From contig JAGXTA010000173.1 of the NCBI GenBank assembly GCA_018333535.1, positions 1 to 52,863 of the forward strand: a DNA stretch of 52,863 bases. The letters run 5' to 3'. Position 1 is the first letter of the stretch, and each line of letters starts with the position of its first letter. The position numbers and the translations under genes were made by a program. Positions 1-8,988 of this stretch are shown here, one piece after another. The notes beneath the pieces were generated by a model that did no database searches, was not told the DNA's origin, and saw nothing but the letters and a program-made list of their open reading frames with translations. The DNA comes from Deltaproteobacteria bacterium. GTDB lineage: Bacteria; Desulfobacterota; BSN033; UBA1163.

Positions 1-1
1 G

Positions 2-70
2 CGTTTCGGGAAAGAAACGGGCGTGCCGCTTCGCGCCGGGGGAACGATTGCTTGGAGACTCGTCGATTGA
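2..70 (+). CDS. C-terminal end of an unidentified protein (partial)
   Basis: Frame 2 is open from the left edge to a TGA at 68-70 and gives 22 residues ending GTIAWRLVD. The residues look protein-like (glycines, a hydrophobic ending), but the piece is too short to place in a family. The gene would begin outside the window. It could equally be a chance open frame. Confidence 0.25.
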   Translation, partial: RFGKETGVPLRAGGTIAWRLVD

Positions 71-336
71 ATGAGCGCGGGCCTCCCCCGCAAAATTCCG
101 CTCCGGTCATCCTTGCCGTGGTCAGATCGATGTCGATGGGTCGATGGGGACGTCCATAAAATTATAATACAACCATCTGTGGCCCCCTGGTGCCGCACGA
201 GGCTTCGGCAGGCGGGGCAACGCGCAGGCAGGTATGAGATTTTCTCCAACATGTCTGCCCGAAGGACGGTGGTTTTCCACGGAAGAGTGACGAATGAACT
301 TGACACCACGGATATTATTAGTTATAAGCATTTCCA
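71..336. other. Stretch with no convincing gene
   Basis: The open frames here on both strands have unnatural composition (many R, P, W and S) and no ribosome binding site. I recognise no protein family, RNA or repeat. Confidence 0.4.
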
Positions 337-579
337 ATGATAAAGTGGAGCCTCAGTGTTTTTGTTTCGATTCTTTTTTTACTGCCTTCTTTCGGTGAAG
401 CGTTTGAGTGCTCTGCTTCATCAATTTCAATCTGCAACGAAAACGATAACCATCTCTTTGAGGAAGGCAGCCCATCTTTGCCTGCACCTATATTCTGTTT
501 GGCATCGATCCACCCAAGAGCCTTGTCCGACCAAGGATTTGTGACATTAATATTCCATCCGCCAACATCCATCCTTTAA
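337..579 (+). CDS. Small putative secreted protein, unknown function
   Basis: This 80-residue frame starts with a textbook signal peptide: positive residues MIK, a hydrophobic core (LSVFVSILFLLPSFG) and a likely cleavage site near AFEC. The mature part holds three cysteines and ends with hydrophobic and proline-rich sequence. No clear Shine-Dalgarno sequence precedes the ATG, which lowers confidence. I recognise no family with certainty; similar short exported proteins can precede metal-efflux operons, but none is visible here. Confidence 0.35.
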   Translation: MIKWSLSVFVSILFLLPSFGEAFECSASSISICNENDNHLFEEGSPSLPAPIFCLASIHPRALSDQGFVTLIFHPPTSIL

Positions 580-683
580 ACAAAATTGAGCTATTCTAAG
601 ATGTTTCGGGAGCTCAACCAATTCGCTATATCCCTGGATGTATAATGTTTCTTGAAGAGTGAGACAAAAGGTGGGATATTTTG

Positions 684-803
684 ATGAGTATGAACTTGCA
701 AAAAGGCGAACATGAAATTATAAACGAAATTGATGAGTGCAGGTTTTCCTTAAAAATGATCGCCTCTATGAAAGAGGATACGAAGACCAAGGTGCGCAAG
801 TAA
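684..803 (+). CDS. 39-residue small protein, translationally coupled to the amphi-Trp gene
   Basis: An ATG at 684 follows a good ribosome binding site (AAGGTGGG about 9 bases upstream) and opens a 39-residue frame (starting MSMNLQKGEHEIINEIDE, highly charged). It stops at TAA 801-803. The stop overlaps the ATG of the next gene in a TAATG junction, which is typical of translational coupling. No family is recognised. It may be a real leader or partner peptide of the amphi-Trp protein, or an older N-terminal part separated by a frame change. Confidence 0.45.
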   Translation: MSMNLQKGEHEIINEIDECRFSLKMIASMKEDTKTKVRK

Positions 804-1036
804 TGGTGCAAGAAAAAAGGGTTGATCGGGACATTGAGAAGACCTATCCTGCAAAACAGTTCGTTAAAAAGTTGCGGCGTCTCGCTGATTGCATTGAACA
901 AGGCCGGCGCTTCCGGATTCAGGTGGCAGGAGAACGAATCTCCATACCACCCAATGCGATCATCAATATCGAACATGAGCGCGGCTCCACGGAGGAGGAA
1001 GTGGAATTTCAGCTCAAATGGCCGCTCGACCAATAA
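803..1036 (+). CDS. Amphi-Trp domain-containing protein
   Basis: The product is a small cytoplasmic protein of 77 residues. The amphi-Trp family pattern is visible: a basic and glutamate-rich start, a YPA..FV.KLR.LAD helix, then FRIQVAGERISIP, an acidic turn, and the ending EVEFQLKWP with the conserved tryptophan. Its biochemical role is unknown. I placed the start at 803 rather than at an upstream in-frame ATG (737) because the family homology begins near here and AAGGTG lies at suitable spacing. The start overlaps the stop of the 39-residue gene by one base. Confidence 0.72.
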   Translation: MVQEKRVDRDIEKTYPAKQFVKKLRRLADCIEQGRRFRIQVAGERISIPPNAIINIEHERGSTEEEVEFQLKWPLDQ

Positions 1037-1132
1037 CTCGGAGACCGGCGGAGGTCATTGATTAGCAAGAGGATGGATAAAAAGGAGTCCCTAGAAATAA
1101 GAAGGCCAAATAACTTTTAAGGAGGTGGATGT

Positions 1133-1426
1133 ATGCAGTGCCCGGCATGCAAAGAGATTTCGCTTGTTATGACAGAGCGGCAAGGCATTGAGGTTGACTA
1201 TTGTCCCCAATGTCGGGGGGTCTGGCTCGACCGAGGCGAACTCGACAAAATCGTCGAACGAGCGGCTCAGGTCAATACAGTATCCGAAAGTCGGATGTCG
1301 CAAGAGCATGATAGGCGGTCAAAAGAGCAACGTGAGTATCGAGACGACGATGACGATAAGTATTATGGCAAAGGTCGGAAAAGGAAAAAGCGTGGATTTC
1401 TTGGCGAGTTGTTCGATTTTGATTGA
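1133..1426 (+). CDS. Zinc-ribbon (TFIIB-type zinc finger) small protein
   Basis: This 97-residue protein has two CxxC knuckles, MQCPACK at residues 1-7 and YCPQCRGVWLDRGEL at about 23-37. That is the hallmark of the zf-TFIIB family (PF13453): zinc is bound by four cysteines, followed by the GVWLDxGEL motif. The C-terminus is hydrophilic, with an acidic run (DDDDD), a basic run (KGRKRKKRG) and a terminal FLGELFDF peptide, as is common in this family. Function is unknown; a nucleic-acid or protein-binding role is likely. An AAGGAGGTGG ribosome binding site lies just upstream. Confidence 0.85.
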   Translation: MQCPACKEISLVMTERQGIEVDYCPQCRGVWLDRGELDKIVERAAQVNTVSESRMSQEHDRRSKEQREYRDDDDDKYYGKGRKRKKRGFLGELFDFD

Positions 1427-1544
1427 CGCAACCGGAATTTTTCCCAACTGTAATAAACAACAGAAAAGAGCCGTCCAGGAAAGTGGGGTCATGCTCTGTC
1501 AATAGAGTGGCCCTGACACTAACTATAATAACAAGGAGGTCATG

Positions 1545-2096
1545 ATGGCTGAAGTGATGAGAATCCCCTTCTTTCATGTCAATGTCTTAACTGGGTTTAA
1601 GGGAGCGAAAGTCATGGAAGACCCGAAGGTATGTGCCGGCATAATTAAAAAAGCAAAGAGACCACTTCTTATCATCGGCCCGCGGGCAGTTGAGCATTAT
1701 ATCGGAGATAAATTGCATCTGGAATATTGTCTGGGATTGGCCAGGGAAGCCGGGCTTCCCGTCTGTGCTACTGCCCATGTTAAAAAGAAGATGCTGGAGT
1801 TAGGAACTATTCCGGATAGCGTATACGATGTCATAGAGATCATCAATCATCTTAAATTCCAGGATTGGAAAGGAGTAAGAAAAGAGGGGAATCATGACCT
1901 GGTGATCTTTTCGGGCGTCAGGTGTGATCTGGCTGAACAGGGGCTTTCTACCCTCAAACATTTCGCGCCCCATCTCAAAGCGATGGCTCTCTGCCGGCAT
2001 AGCCACCCCAATGCCGATTATGCTCTGCCGATACTCAATTCTGAAAAATGGAAGAATTACTGGGATGATCTGCTGGTGGACATAATAAGAGGATAG
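1545..2096 (+). CDS. cdhB: CO dehydrogenase/acetyl-CoA synthase epsilon subunit-like protein
   Basis: The 183-residue product matches the epsilon subunit of the archaeal acetyl-CoA decarbonylase/synthase complex (PF02552). It has a Rossmann-like core: an AKRPLLIIGP strand-loop, an AREAGLPVCATAHV segment, and a HDLVIFSGVRCDLAEQGLSTLK segment near residue 125. In archaea this subunit accompanies the nickel CO dehydrogenase alpha subunit. Here no CODH or ACS gene is in the window, so it is an orphan copy whose partner is unknown. The strong AGGAGGT sits only one base before the ATG at 1542, so I prefer the second ATG at 1545. About 260 bases without a gene follow. Confidence 0.82.
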   Translation: MAEVMRIPFFHVNVLTGFKGAKVMEDPKVCAGIIKKAKRPLLIIGPRAVEHYIGDKLHLEYCLGLAREAGLPVCATAHVKKKMLELGTIPDSVYDVIEIINHLKFQDWKGVRKEGNHDLVIFSGVRCDLAEQGLSTLKHFAPHLKAMALCRHSHPNADYALPILNSEKWKNYWDDLLVDIIRG

Positions 2097-2356
2097 AATG
2101 GGTTTCAGGTCTACGCTCTTCACTTATAATCCGTTTTAGCATACCAATCTTTAAAAACCATATAATGGTTTGCCAAAAGTGTTGATTTGACGCCTCAGCC
2201 ACTTCTTACGAATAATGACACATAAGTCAGAGCCATTGGAGGTAGCTATTTCTTCACGATATGGTTTTTTCATCCACTATACCTTGATAGTTTTGCCGGC
2301 GTACCAGGTTTCAGGTTTAAAAATGAAACTGAAGAAGGCAAGGGAGAGGAGTTTAC

Positions 2357-5044
2357 ATGGAGAAATGGCATAATCTGAGCGCTGAAGAAGCGCTGAAGAA
2401 ACTTGAATCGACTCGTTCCGGACTCTCTCCGGAGGAGGTCAAAAGAAGACTGAACCAATACGGACTGAACGAACTCAGGGAAAAAGGGAAGATTCCCTGG
2501 CCCCTTGTCTTTCTCCGTCAGTTCGCAAGCCCCCTCATCTATATTCTGCTCATTGCCGCCGCCATTTCACTCTTCATCATTCAAAAACCTACCGATGCGG
2601 CGGTCATCTTTGCCGTGGTGCTTATCAATTCTGTGATCGGTTTTATTCAGGAGCATAAAGCGGAGCGGGCCATGGAGGCTCTCAAGCGCCTGACGGTCCA
2701 AAAGGCTAAGGTGTTGAGGCAGGGCGCCACGGATACAATTCCCGCAAGTCGCTTGGTTCCGGGGGATATCATCCTTCTCGAAGCAGGAGACCGAATTCCG
2801 GCGGATGCCAGGCTGGTTGAAGCGGCCAATCTCTCCATAGATGAATCCATCCTCACCGGTGAATCCGTCCCTGTTCAGAAATTAACCGCCCCCATAGAAG
2901 GCGAGGCCACTGTGGCCGATATGGGCAATATGGTTCATACGGGATGCGGTGCGGTCAATGGAAAGGGAGTGGCAGTGATTACTGCCACCGGCATGAACAC
3001 TGAGATCGGGAAGATCACGGCTCAGGTCCAGGAGGTGAAACCTCCGCCCACGCCCCTTCAACAAAATATCGCCAGGCTGGGCCGTTATATTGGCGTGATG
3101 GTCATCGGAATCATCGCCCTCCTTATCGGTGTAGGACTGGCAAAGGGGTATAGATTTGAGGAAATCTTCACGATTGGAGTTGCGGCTTTGGTATCTGCCA
3201 TTCCCGAAGGGATGCCGGTCATGGTGACCGTGGTCTTAGCATTAGGAATGAGACGGATGGCTCAGAGACGCGCCCTGATCAGGAAGCTCCCTGCGGTGGA
3301 GACGATGGGTGCGGTCACCGTGATCTGTTCCGATAAAACAGGGACACTGACCGAAAGCGAAATGACGCTCCGAGAAATCTATGTTGATGGGAGATCCATA
3401 GAGGTCACCGGCGTTGGTTATCGTCCTGAGGGAGGGTTTCTTGAAAACGGTCGCCCGATTGAACCTAATGAAAGCAAAAGCCTTTTCCTGGCGATCAAGA
3501 TCGGTGTCCTGTGTAACGACGCCACTCTTAAGTCAGAGAGTGGCAAGCATCGACTCCTCGGCGATCCCACAGAGGGAGCTCTGCTGGTTGCCGGCCTTAA
3601 GGCCGGACTGAACCAGGAAAGATTACAAAAAGAACATCCCCGATTGGCGGAGCTTCCCTTCGAGAGCGAAAAAAGGTTTATGGCAACGCTCCATCCTCAC
3701 CAAGATGGCAAGGCCGTCGCCTATGTGAAGGGGTCAGTAGATAAGGCACTGGCCATGAGCCGCCATGTTTACGAAGATGGCGTGTCCATGGAAATGTCCC
3801 TGGAGAAAAGATCTGAGATTGAAAAGGCTAATATACAGATGGCGTCAAAGGCGCTCAGGGTGATGGCTCTTGCCTATATGGAATGTCCAGCTTCTCCGGA
3901 ACATCTCTGTTTCAGCCATCTTGACGGATCACTCACCTTTGTTGGCCTCGTGGGGATGATGGATCCTCCTCGCAGAGAAGCCAAGGAGGCCGTCGCTGCC
4001 TGTAAGCGCGCCGGGATCAATGTCGTTATGATCACAGGAGATCAGAAACCAACGGCCGTGGCCATTGCCAAAGAGATCGGTCTTCCTCCAGGAGTGGCAT
4101 TGAACGGCCTGGAATTGAATAAGATAAGCGATGAGGACCTTAAAAACCGGATCGACAAGATATCGGTCTTTGCCAGGGTTGAGCCCCTTCATAAACTGAG
4201 AATTGTTGAGGCATTGAAATCAAAAGGTCAGGTCGTTGCTATGACCGGAGACGGGGTCAACGACGGCCCGGCTCTCAGAAGCGCAGACATAGGGATTGCC
4301 ATGGGAATCAAGGGGACGGACGTGGCCCGGGAAGCCTCGGACATGGTTCTGACGGATGACAACTTTGCCTCTATCGTCGCAGCCGTTGAAGAGGGACGGG
4401 TCATCTTCAGCAATATCCGACGTTGCGTATACTTCCTGCTGAGCACCTGCATGGGAGAACTCTTCCTCTGGACGGCATGCCTTCTGGCAGGCGTTCCCCT
4501 TCCCGTGGTTGCTGTCCAGATCCTCTGGATCAATCTGGTGACCGATGGCATCACCACCATCCCCTTGGGCCTTGAGCCAAAGCATAGTAACGTCATGGAG
4601 GACCCCCCGCGCCGCCCGAAGACCGGAATCATCTACAGCGGAATGATTCTGAGAATTGCTTTTACCGCCCTATGGATGGCCCTGGGAACTTTCCTCGTCT
4701 TTAAATGGGAGTTGCCGAAAGTGGGGCTGGAAGAAGCCCGGACGATCGCCTTCTCCGCCCTTGTCGCCTTCCAATGGTTCAGTGTCCTGAATGCACGTTC
4801 TGATCAGCAATCCCTTTTTAAACTTGGCCTGTTCAGCAATCGCTGGTTGTTAGCTGTGATAGGAGTGGCTATCCTTCTCCAGATGATGGTTATCTATGTC
4901 CCCCTGTTTCAGGGACTGTTTTACACCGTGCCGCTGGGATTAGAGGATTGGGGGATTATCCTTCTGGCGGCGGTTAGTCTTTTTGTGGTCGAGGAGATTC
5001 GTAAAGCAATAGCCCCCAGAATTTTTACCAGAGGGAAAATATAA
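2357..5044 (+). CDS. P2-type cation-transporting ATPase (CtpF/PMA1/SERCA-like), copy 1
   Basis: This 895-residue inner-membrane pump should move a cation (Ca2+, Na+ or similar) at the expense of ATP. In order: a cation-ATPase N-terminal domain (WHNLSAEEAL), TGES actuator loop at 167-170, M4 motif IPEGMP, phosphorylation motif DKTGT with Asp326, nucleotide-binding domain with KGSVDKAL, hinge TGDGVND at about 630-636, and M6 motif NLVTDG. The PEGxP and NLVTD pair is that of P2A/P2B pumps, but the ion cannot be fixed from sequence alone. The AGGAG upstream is well spaced. The stop lies 8 bases before ackA, so the two genes are probably co-transcribed. A second such ATPase follows phosphoketolase. 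Confidence 0.93.
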   Translation: MEKWHNLSAEEALKKLESTRSGLSPEEVKRRLNQYGLNELREKGKIPWPLVFLRQFASPLIYILLIAAAISLFIIQKPTDAAVIFAVVLINSVIGFIQEHKAERAMEALKRLTVQKAKVLRQGATDTIPASRLVPGDIILLEAGDRIPADARLVEAANLSIDESILTGESVPVQKLTAPIEGEATVADMGNMVHTGCGAVNGKGVAVITATGMNTEIGKITAQVQEVKPPPTPLQQNIARLGRYIGVMVIGIIALLIGVGLAKGYRFEEIFTIGVAALVSAIPEGMPVMVTVVLALGMRRMAQRRALIRKLPAVETMGAVTVICSDKTGTLTESEMTLREIYVDGRSIEVTGVGYRPEGGFLENGRPIEPNESKSLFLAIKIGVLCNDATLKSESGKHRLLGDPTEGALLVAGLKAGLNQERLQKEHPRLAELPFESEKRFMATLHPHQDGKAVAYVKGSVDKALAMSRHVYEDGVSMEMSLEKRSEIEKANIQMASKALRVMALAYMECPASPEHLCFSHLDGSLTFVGLVGMMDPPRREAKEAVAACKRAGINVVMITGDQKPTAVAIAKEIGLPPGVALNGLELNKISDEDLKNRIDKISVFARVEPLHKLRIVEALKSKGQVVAMTGDGVNDGPALRSADIGIAMGIKGTDVAREASDMVLTDDNFASIVAAVEEGRVIFSNIRRCVYFLLSTCMGELFLWTACLLAGVPLPVVAVQILWINLVTDGITTIPLGLEPKHSNVMEDPPRRPKTGIIYSGMILRIAFTALWMALGTFLVFKWELPKVGLEEARTIAFSALVAFQWFSVLNARSDQQSLFKLGLFSNRWLLAVIGVAILLQMMVIYVPLFQGLFYTVPLGLEDWGIILLAAVSLFVVEEIRKAIAPRIFTRGKI

Positions 5045-5052
5045 GAAAGATC

Positions 5053-6273
5053 ATGAAGATTCTTGTCATCAACTGCGGAAGCTCGACATTGAAGTTTCAG
5101 GTCATCGAACTCGATGAAAACACTCCTTTGGGCCGGGAGCGGCGTCTGGGGCATGGCCTTGTCGATCGGATCGGTCGCCGGGGGGAGATCAAATTTGTTA
5201 CGGAGAATGGTGAACGTTTTCAGGAAACCGCTGAGATCGCGGATCATGGTATGGCCGCCCGGCGGGTTTTCGAATGGCTTAAATCTCTTGGCCTCATGGG
5301 CCAGGGTGGGATCGAGGCCGTCGGTCATCGTGTGGTTCATGGCGGGCATCGTTTTATAGAACCAACCCAAATTGATGACGGAGTGATCGGTGCGATCGAG
5401 GCATTGCGGTTCCTGGCCCCCTTGCACAACGATCCTTCATTGAAAGCGATTCGGACCGCCCGCACGATCCTGGATGACGTCCTTCCGATGGTGGCTGTTT
5501 TCGACACCGCCTTTCATGTCAACATGCCCAAGCGTTCTTCACATTATGCCATCCCTCGGGAATTAGCCGTGAAGCATCATATCCGGCGTTATGGCTTTCA
5601 TGGATTGGCGCACCGATACATGTTCGAGCGTTACGCCATGATCACAAAAAAAGTTTTGGAGAAGGTGAAGCTTGTCACCGTGCAACTGGGAAATGGCTGC
5701 TCGGCAACAGCAATCAATGGAGGCCGTTCGGTGGATACCTCGATGGGTTTTACTCCTCTGGAAGGGCTCATGATGGGAACAAGATCCGGAGATGTGGACC
5801 CCCACCTCATCGGTTATTTGGTAAACCTCGAAGGGGTGGATATCAGTGAGGTGGAAAAATGGCTAAACACGAAGTCAGGACTACTGGGGGTTTCAGGTCT
5901 CTCGCAGGACATGCGGGAACTGCTAAGGGCAGAAAGTGAGGGGGATAAAAATGCCGCTCTGGCGGTTGAGATGTTCTGCTACCGGGTGAAAAAACAGATT
6001 GGCGCCTACCTGGCTGCTCTCGATGGTGCGGAAGCAGTGATCTTTGGCGGCGGGATCGGAGAGAATTCACCCCCGGTGAGAAGTCGCATCTGTGCGGGAA
6101 TGCAATGGTTTGGAATGGACATTGATGAGAACCGAAATAACACTATGACCGGGATAGAAGGAAAGATCAGCACAGACGATGCAAAGGTGGAAATTTATGT
6201 TATCCCTGTGGATGAAGCGGTCATGATTGCCCGCGATTCCGGCGATTGCCTTCGCAAGCATCACCTGAAATAA
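5053..6273 (+). CDS. ackA: Acetate kinase
   Basis: Acetate kinase interconverts acetyl phosphate plus ADP with acetate plus ATP in the cytoplasm. The 406-residue length is normal. Visible signatures are INCGSSTLKFQV at the N-terminus (the usual third Ser is Thr), GHRVVHGG, VFDTAFH with the catalytic Asp, GFHGLAHRYM, the GTRSGDVDP loop and GGIGENSP near the C-terminus. The gene follows the first cation ATPase by 8 bases and precedes the phosphoketolase-like gene, whose product would supply acetyl phosphate. No pta is in the window, so phosphoketolase is the obvious local source. Confidence 0.96.
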   Translation: MKILVINCGSSTLKFQVIELDENTPLGRERRLGHGLVDRIGRRGEIKFVTENGERFQETAEIADHGMAARRVFEWLKSLGLMGQGGIEAVGHRVVHGGHRFIEPTQIDDGVIGAIEALRFLAPLHNDPSLKAIRTARTILDDVLPMVAVFDTAFHVNMPKRSSHYAIPRELAVKHHIRRYGFHGLAHRYMFERYAMITKKVLEKVKLVTVQLGNGCSATAINGGRSVDTSMGFTPLEGLMMGTRSGDVDPHLIGYLVNLEGVDISEVEKWLNTKSGLLGVSGLSQDMRELLRAESEGDKNAALAVEMFCYRVKKQIGAYLAALDGAEAVIFGGGIGENSPPVRSRICAGMQWFGMDIDENRNNTMTGIEGKISTDDAKVEIYVIPVDEAVMIARDSGDCLRKHHLK

Positions 6274-6293
6274 AAGTCTACCGGTCAGGGTAA

Positions 6294-6310
6294 TCCCGCG
6301 TTTCGCGGGA
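6294..6310 (+). terminator. Perfect GC-rich hairpin after ackA
   Basis: TCCCGCG-TTT-CGCGGGA forms a perfect 7-bp stem with a 3-base loop, 20 bases after the ackA stop. No T-run follows, so it is not a classical intrinsic terminator. It may stabilise the 3' end of the mRNA or be a repeat relic. Confidence 0.35.
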
Positions 6311-6475
6311 CCCGTATCGTTAAAATGAAATGAACGTCTGTCGTTGTCGAAGCTCTTATCGAGGCTCGTTAATAGAAACTGGATACTCGAGCTTCGTTTC
6401 CCGAGCCTTGTGCTTCGATACGAGCGTCGTCACCGATAAACATGGTCAATTAAGGATTACAAAGAGGAGGAACGA

Positions 6476-8962
6476 ATGTCCCGTCGTGAAACCATTGAGA
6501 ACATCCGAATAGAAGAATGGGTGGACCGTTATCGAAGGAAGAATCCGGAGGCAGACCGCTGGGCAAAAGGGTACGGTCTCATTCAGCACACCATGGAGAC
6601 ACAGGCCAGGGTCTTTTCGATGGCCGAACGCATCGCCGTTGACGGCGTGCGGGGAGACGGTGTGTCCCTGCTTGATCTCCTGTGTGCATTGGACAGGGTG
6701 ACCAGCGCGGCCATGTGGATGGTCGTTCACGAGACCTATGTCAGGACCGTTTATCTTGACGGCCGGGAACTTCGCTCCGAAGACTTCAAGCCTAATCCTG
6801 AGGGACACACCGGCGGCGCCCTCAATATGGTTCCTGCCTATGCGGGATACATGGCCATCAATGCAATCACCGGTCACACACGCTCCTGGATCATGGGCCA
6901 GGGGCACTCCGTGGCTGCCATTGATACGGTAAACTTCCTGTTGGACAATATGACCCCTGCCCATGCCGAACGCTACTCTCTCACGGATGAAGGAGTGACC
7001 CGTTACGTCCGTGACTTTTATTCTTACAAGCTACGAACAGACGGCAAACAGGACTCGCCCCTGGGAAGTCACGTGAATGTCCATACGGCGGGCGGCATTG
7101 CTGAGGGCGGGTACCTCGGTTTCACAGAGCTTCAGTATGTTCACATGCCTCTACCCGGGGAGCGTCTGGTTGCCTTCCTGAGCGACGGCGCCTTTGAGGA
7201 GCAGAGGGGAAGCGACTGGATTCCGCGATGGTGGAGAGCCGGGGACAGCGGTCTCGTGGCTCCCATCATGATTAAGAACGGACGGCGTATCGACCAGAGA
7301 ACAACGATGTCCCAGCAGGGAGGAGCAGACTGGTTTGTTGATCATCTGAAGCTCAATGATTTCGACCCAATCGTCTTTGATGGAAGAGATCCGGCCGCTT
7401 TTGCCTGGGCCATCTTTGAAATGGAGTCCAGACTTGAGGCCGGGGCAGAGGCCGTCCGGTCCCGGGGAAGCGGCTATCCGGTTCCCATGCCATATGGCAT
7501 CGCCCTGGCGCCCAAAGGGGCCGGCTTCTATGGTGAAGGGACCAACCTTGCCCACAATCTTCCCCTGATGTCAAATCCTCATATTGATCCTTTGGCGGCA
7601 CACCGTTTCAATGAGAGCGCCCGAAAGCTGTGGGTTGTTCTTCCGGAACTAAAGGAGAGCATCGGCCGATTTCAAAACCATGCAATCTCCGGCCGGCCCA
7701 AGGAGCGTGATCATGCTCTGGTCGACCGGGAAGTGAGATTGGATCAGAATCCACCTCCGATCCTGCGGCCGGTCTCCGGAAACCGGGAGGATCGCTCCAC
7801 ATGGAGAAGAAGCTCTCCCATGGTTGCTGTCGATTCCATGTTTCTGGCAATCCTTCAAGCCAATCCCCATCTTCGACCCAGGGTGGGAAATCCTGATGAG
7901 ATGCGATCCAACCGGTTGATCAAGACGCTCGAATATCTGAAATTCCGTGTCACAGAGCCTGAACCCGGAATTCCGGAAGACACTCATGGTGCGGTCATCA
8001 CAGCCCTCAATGAAGAGGCGGTCGCCTCGGCCGCATTAGCCAATAAGGGAGGCATCAATCTCTTTCATACTTATGAGGCCTTCGGCACGAAGATGCACGG
8101 CGTTGTCCGCCAGGAGATCATCTTTGCCGACCACTGCAATGAGGTCGGTCGGAGGCAGGGCTGGCTTTCTATTCCTCTCATCCTGACCTCCCATACCTGG
8201 GAGAACGCAAAAAATGAACGATCCCATCAGGACCCTTCCATGGCCGAGGCCATGCTGGGTGAACCTTCGGATGTATCGAGGGTGTTGTTTATTCCCGATT
8301 ACAACACTGCTTCAGTGGTTATACAACATCTCTACCAGACCCAGGGGCAGATCTGGACGCTCGTCGTTCCCAAGGCGGATACCATCCCGGAGCTCTTCAC
8401 CTTCGAAGAAGGGTCCACTCTCCTTCAACAGGGGGCGCTTCGGCTGGACTGGACCGGTTATGAGATGGACAAACCACGGGTGATCCTGACCGCGATCGGG
8501 GCCTATCAGCTGGAGGAGGTATTGAAGGCATCGGCCCGCCTGAAGGAACGGCGGATTCCTCATTCCGTGGTCTATATGATTGAACCCGGGAGATTCCGGC
8601 TTCCCCGAAGCGACCGGGAAAAGGCTCATTTGACTCCGGCCCAATTTCTGGCGGAACTCTATCCGAAGGATGTCCCTGCTCGTCTCTTTGTAACGCACAC
8701 GCGACCGGAGGTTCTGCTGGGAATACTCCATCCTCTTAACACAGGGATCTATCAGACCGGCGCACTCGGGTTTATCAATCAGGGCGGGACCTTGAACGTT
8801 CCGGGGATGCTGTTTGTCAATCGATCCACCTGGGCCCACATCCTTCTGGAAGTCACCCGCGTGCTGGGTATGCTCCAGGAGGAACTGCTGACCTCTGAGG
8901 AGCTTGCTGCGTTGAGCGGAAAAGCCTCCCCTGAAGAGATGTCAAGAAAGTTTCCCGGCTAA
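6476..8962 (+). CDS. Phosphoketolase-family TPP enzyme (divergent)
   Basis: The 828-residue product belongs to the thiamine-diphosphate phosphoketolase superfamily, whose classical members cleave xylulose-5-P or fructose-6-P with phosphate to acetyl phosphate plus an aldose phosphate. A GQGHS motif (His144) replaces the classical GPGHG. The TPP/Mg motif is SDGAFEEQ at 236-243, followed by Asn268, at the spacing of a GDG-N motif. The central and C-terminal domains are transketolase-like (FHTYEAFGTKMHGVVRQ; GALGFINQGGTLNVPGMLF). Active-site loops differ from the well-studied bifidobacterial enzymes. Some databases name this branch xylulose 5-phosphate 3-epimerase, so the exact substrate is uncertain. 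AGAGGAGGAAC precedes the ATG. Placement after ackA supports acetyl phosphate as product. Confidence 0.8.
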   Translation: MSRRETIENIRIEEWVDRYRRKNPEADRWAKGYGLIQHTMETQARVFSMAERIAVDGVRGDGVSLLDLLCALDRVTSAAMWMVVHETYVRTVYLDGRELRSEDFKPNPEGHTGGALNMVPAYAGYMAINAITGHTRSWIMGQGHSVAAIDTVNFLLDNMTPAHAERYSLTDEGVTRYVRDFYSYKLRTDGKQDSPLGSHVNVHTAGGIAEGGYLGFTELQYVHMPLPGERLVAFLSDGAFEEQRGSDWIPRWWRAGDSGLVAPIMIKNGRRIDQRTTMSQQGGADWFVDHLKLNDFDPIVFDGRDPAAFAWAIFEMESRLEAGAEAVRSRGSGYPVPMPYGIALAPKGAGFYGEGTNLAHNLPLMSNPHIDPLAAHRFNESARKLWVVLPELKESIGRFQNHAISGRPKERDHALVDREVRLDQNPPPILRPVSGNREDRSTWRRSSPMVAVDSMFLAILQANPHLRPRVGNPDEMRSNRLIKTLEYLKFRVTEPEPGIPEDTHGAVITALNEEAVASAALANKGGINLFHTYEAFGTKMHGVVRQEIIFADHCNEVGRRQGWLSIPLILTSHTWENAKNERSHQDPSMAEAMLGEPSDVSRVLFIPDYNTASVVIQHLYQTQGQIWTLVVPKADTIPELFTFEEGSTLLQQGALRLDWTGYEMDKPRVILTAIGAYQLEEVLKASARLKERRIPHSVVYMIEPGRFRLPRSDREKAHLTPAQFLAELYPKDVPARLFVTHTRPEVLLGILHPLNTGIYQTGALGFINQGGTLNVPGMLFVNRSTWAHILLEVTRVLGMLQEELLTSEELAALSGKASPEEMSRKFPG

Positions 8963-8988
8963 AAAACCAATATCACATGGAGGCATTA

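Noticed and set aside
1504-1530. TATAAT-like box before the cdhB-like gene
   Set aside because: No acceptable -35 sequence at 16-18 bases; the box may occur by chance in AT-rich DNA.
2150-2180. Small AAACCAT/ATGGTTT palindrome after cdhB, considered as a terminator
   Set aside because: The stem is AT-rich and no T-tract follows.
4220-4632. Two overlapping minus-strand open frames of 121 and 134 residues in the first ATPase
   Set aside because: They mirror the codons of the conserved hinge and M5-M6 region; composition is not protein-like.
6446-6964. 172-residue open frame on the minus strand over the phosphoketolase start
   Set aside because: Antisense shadow of a strongly conserved gene, with no ribosome binding site and no family features.
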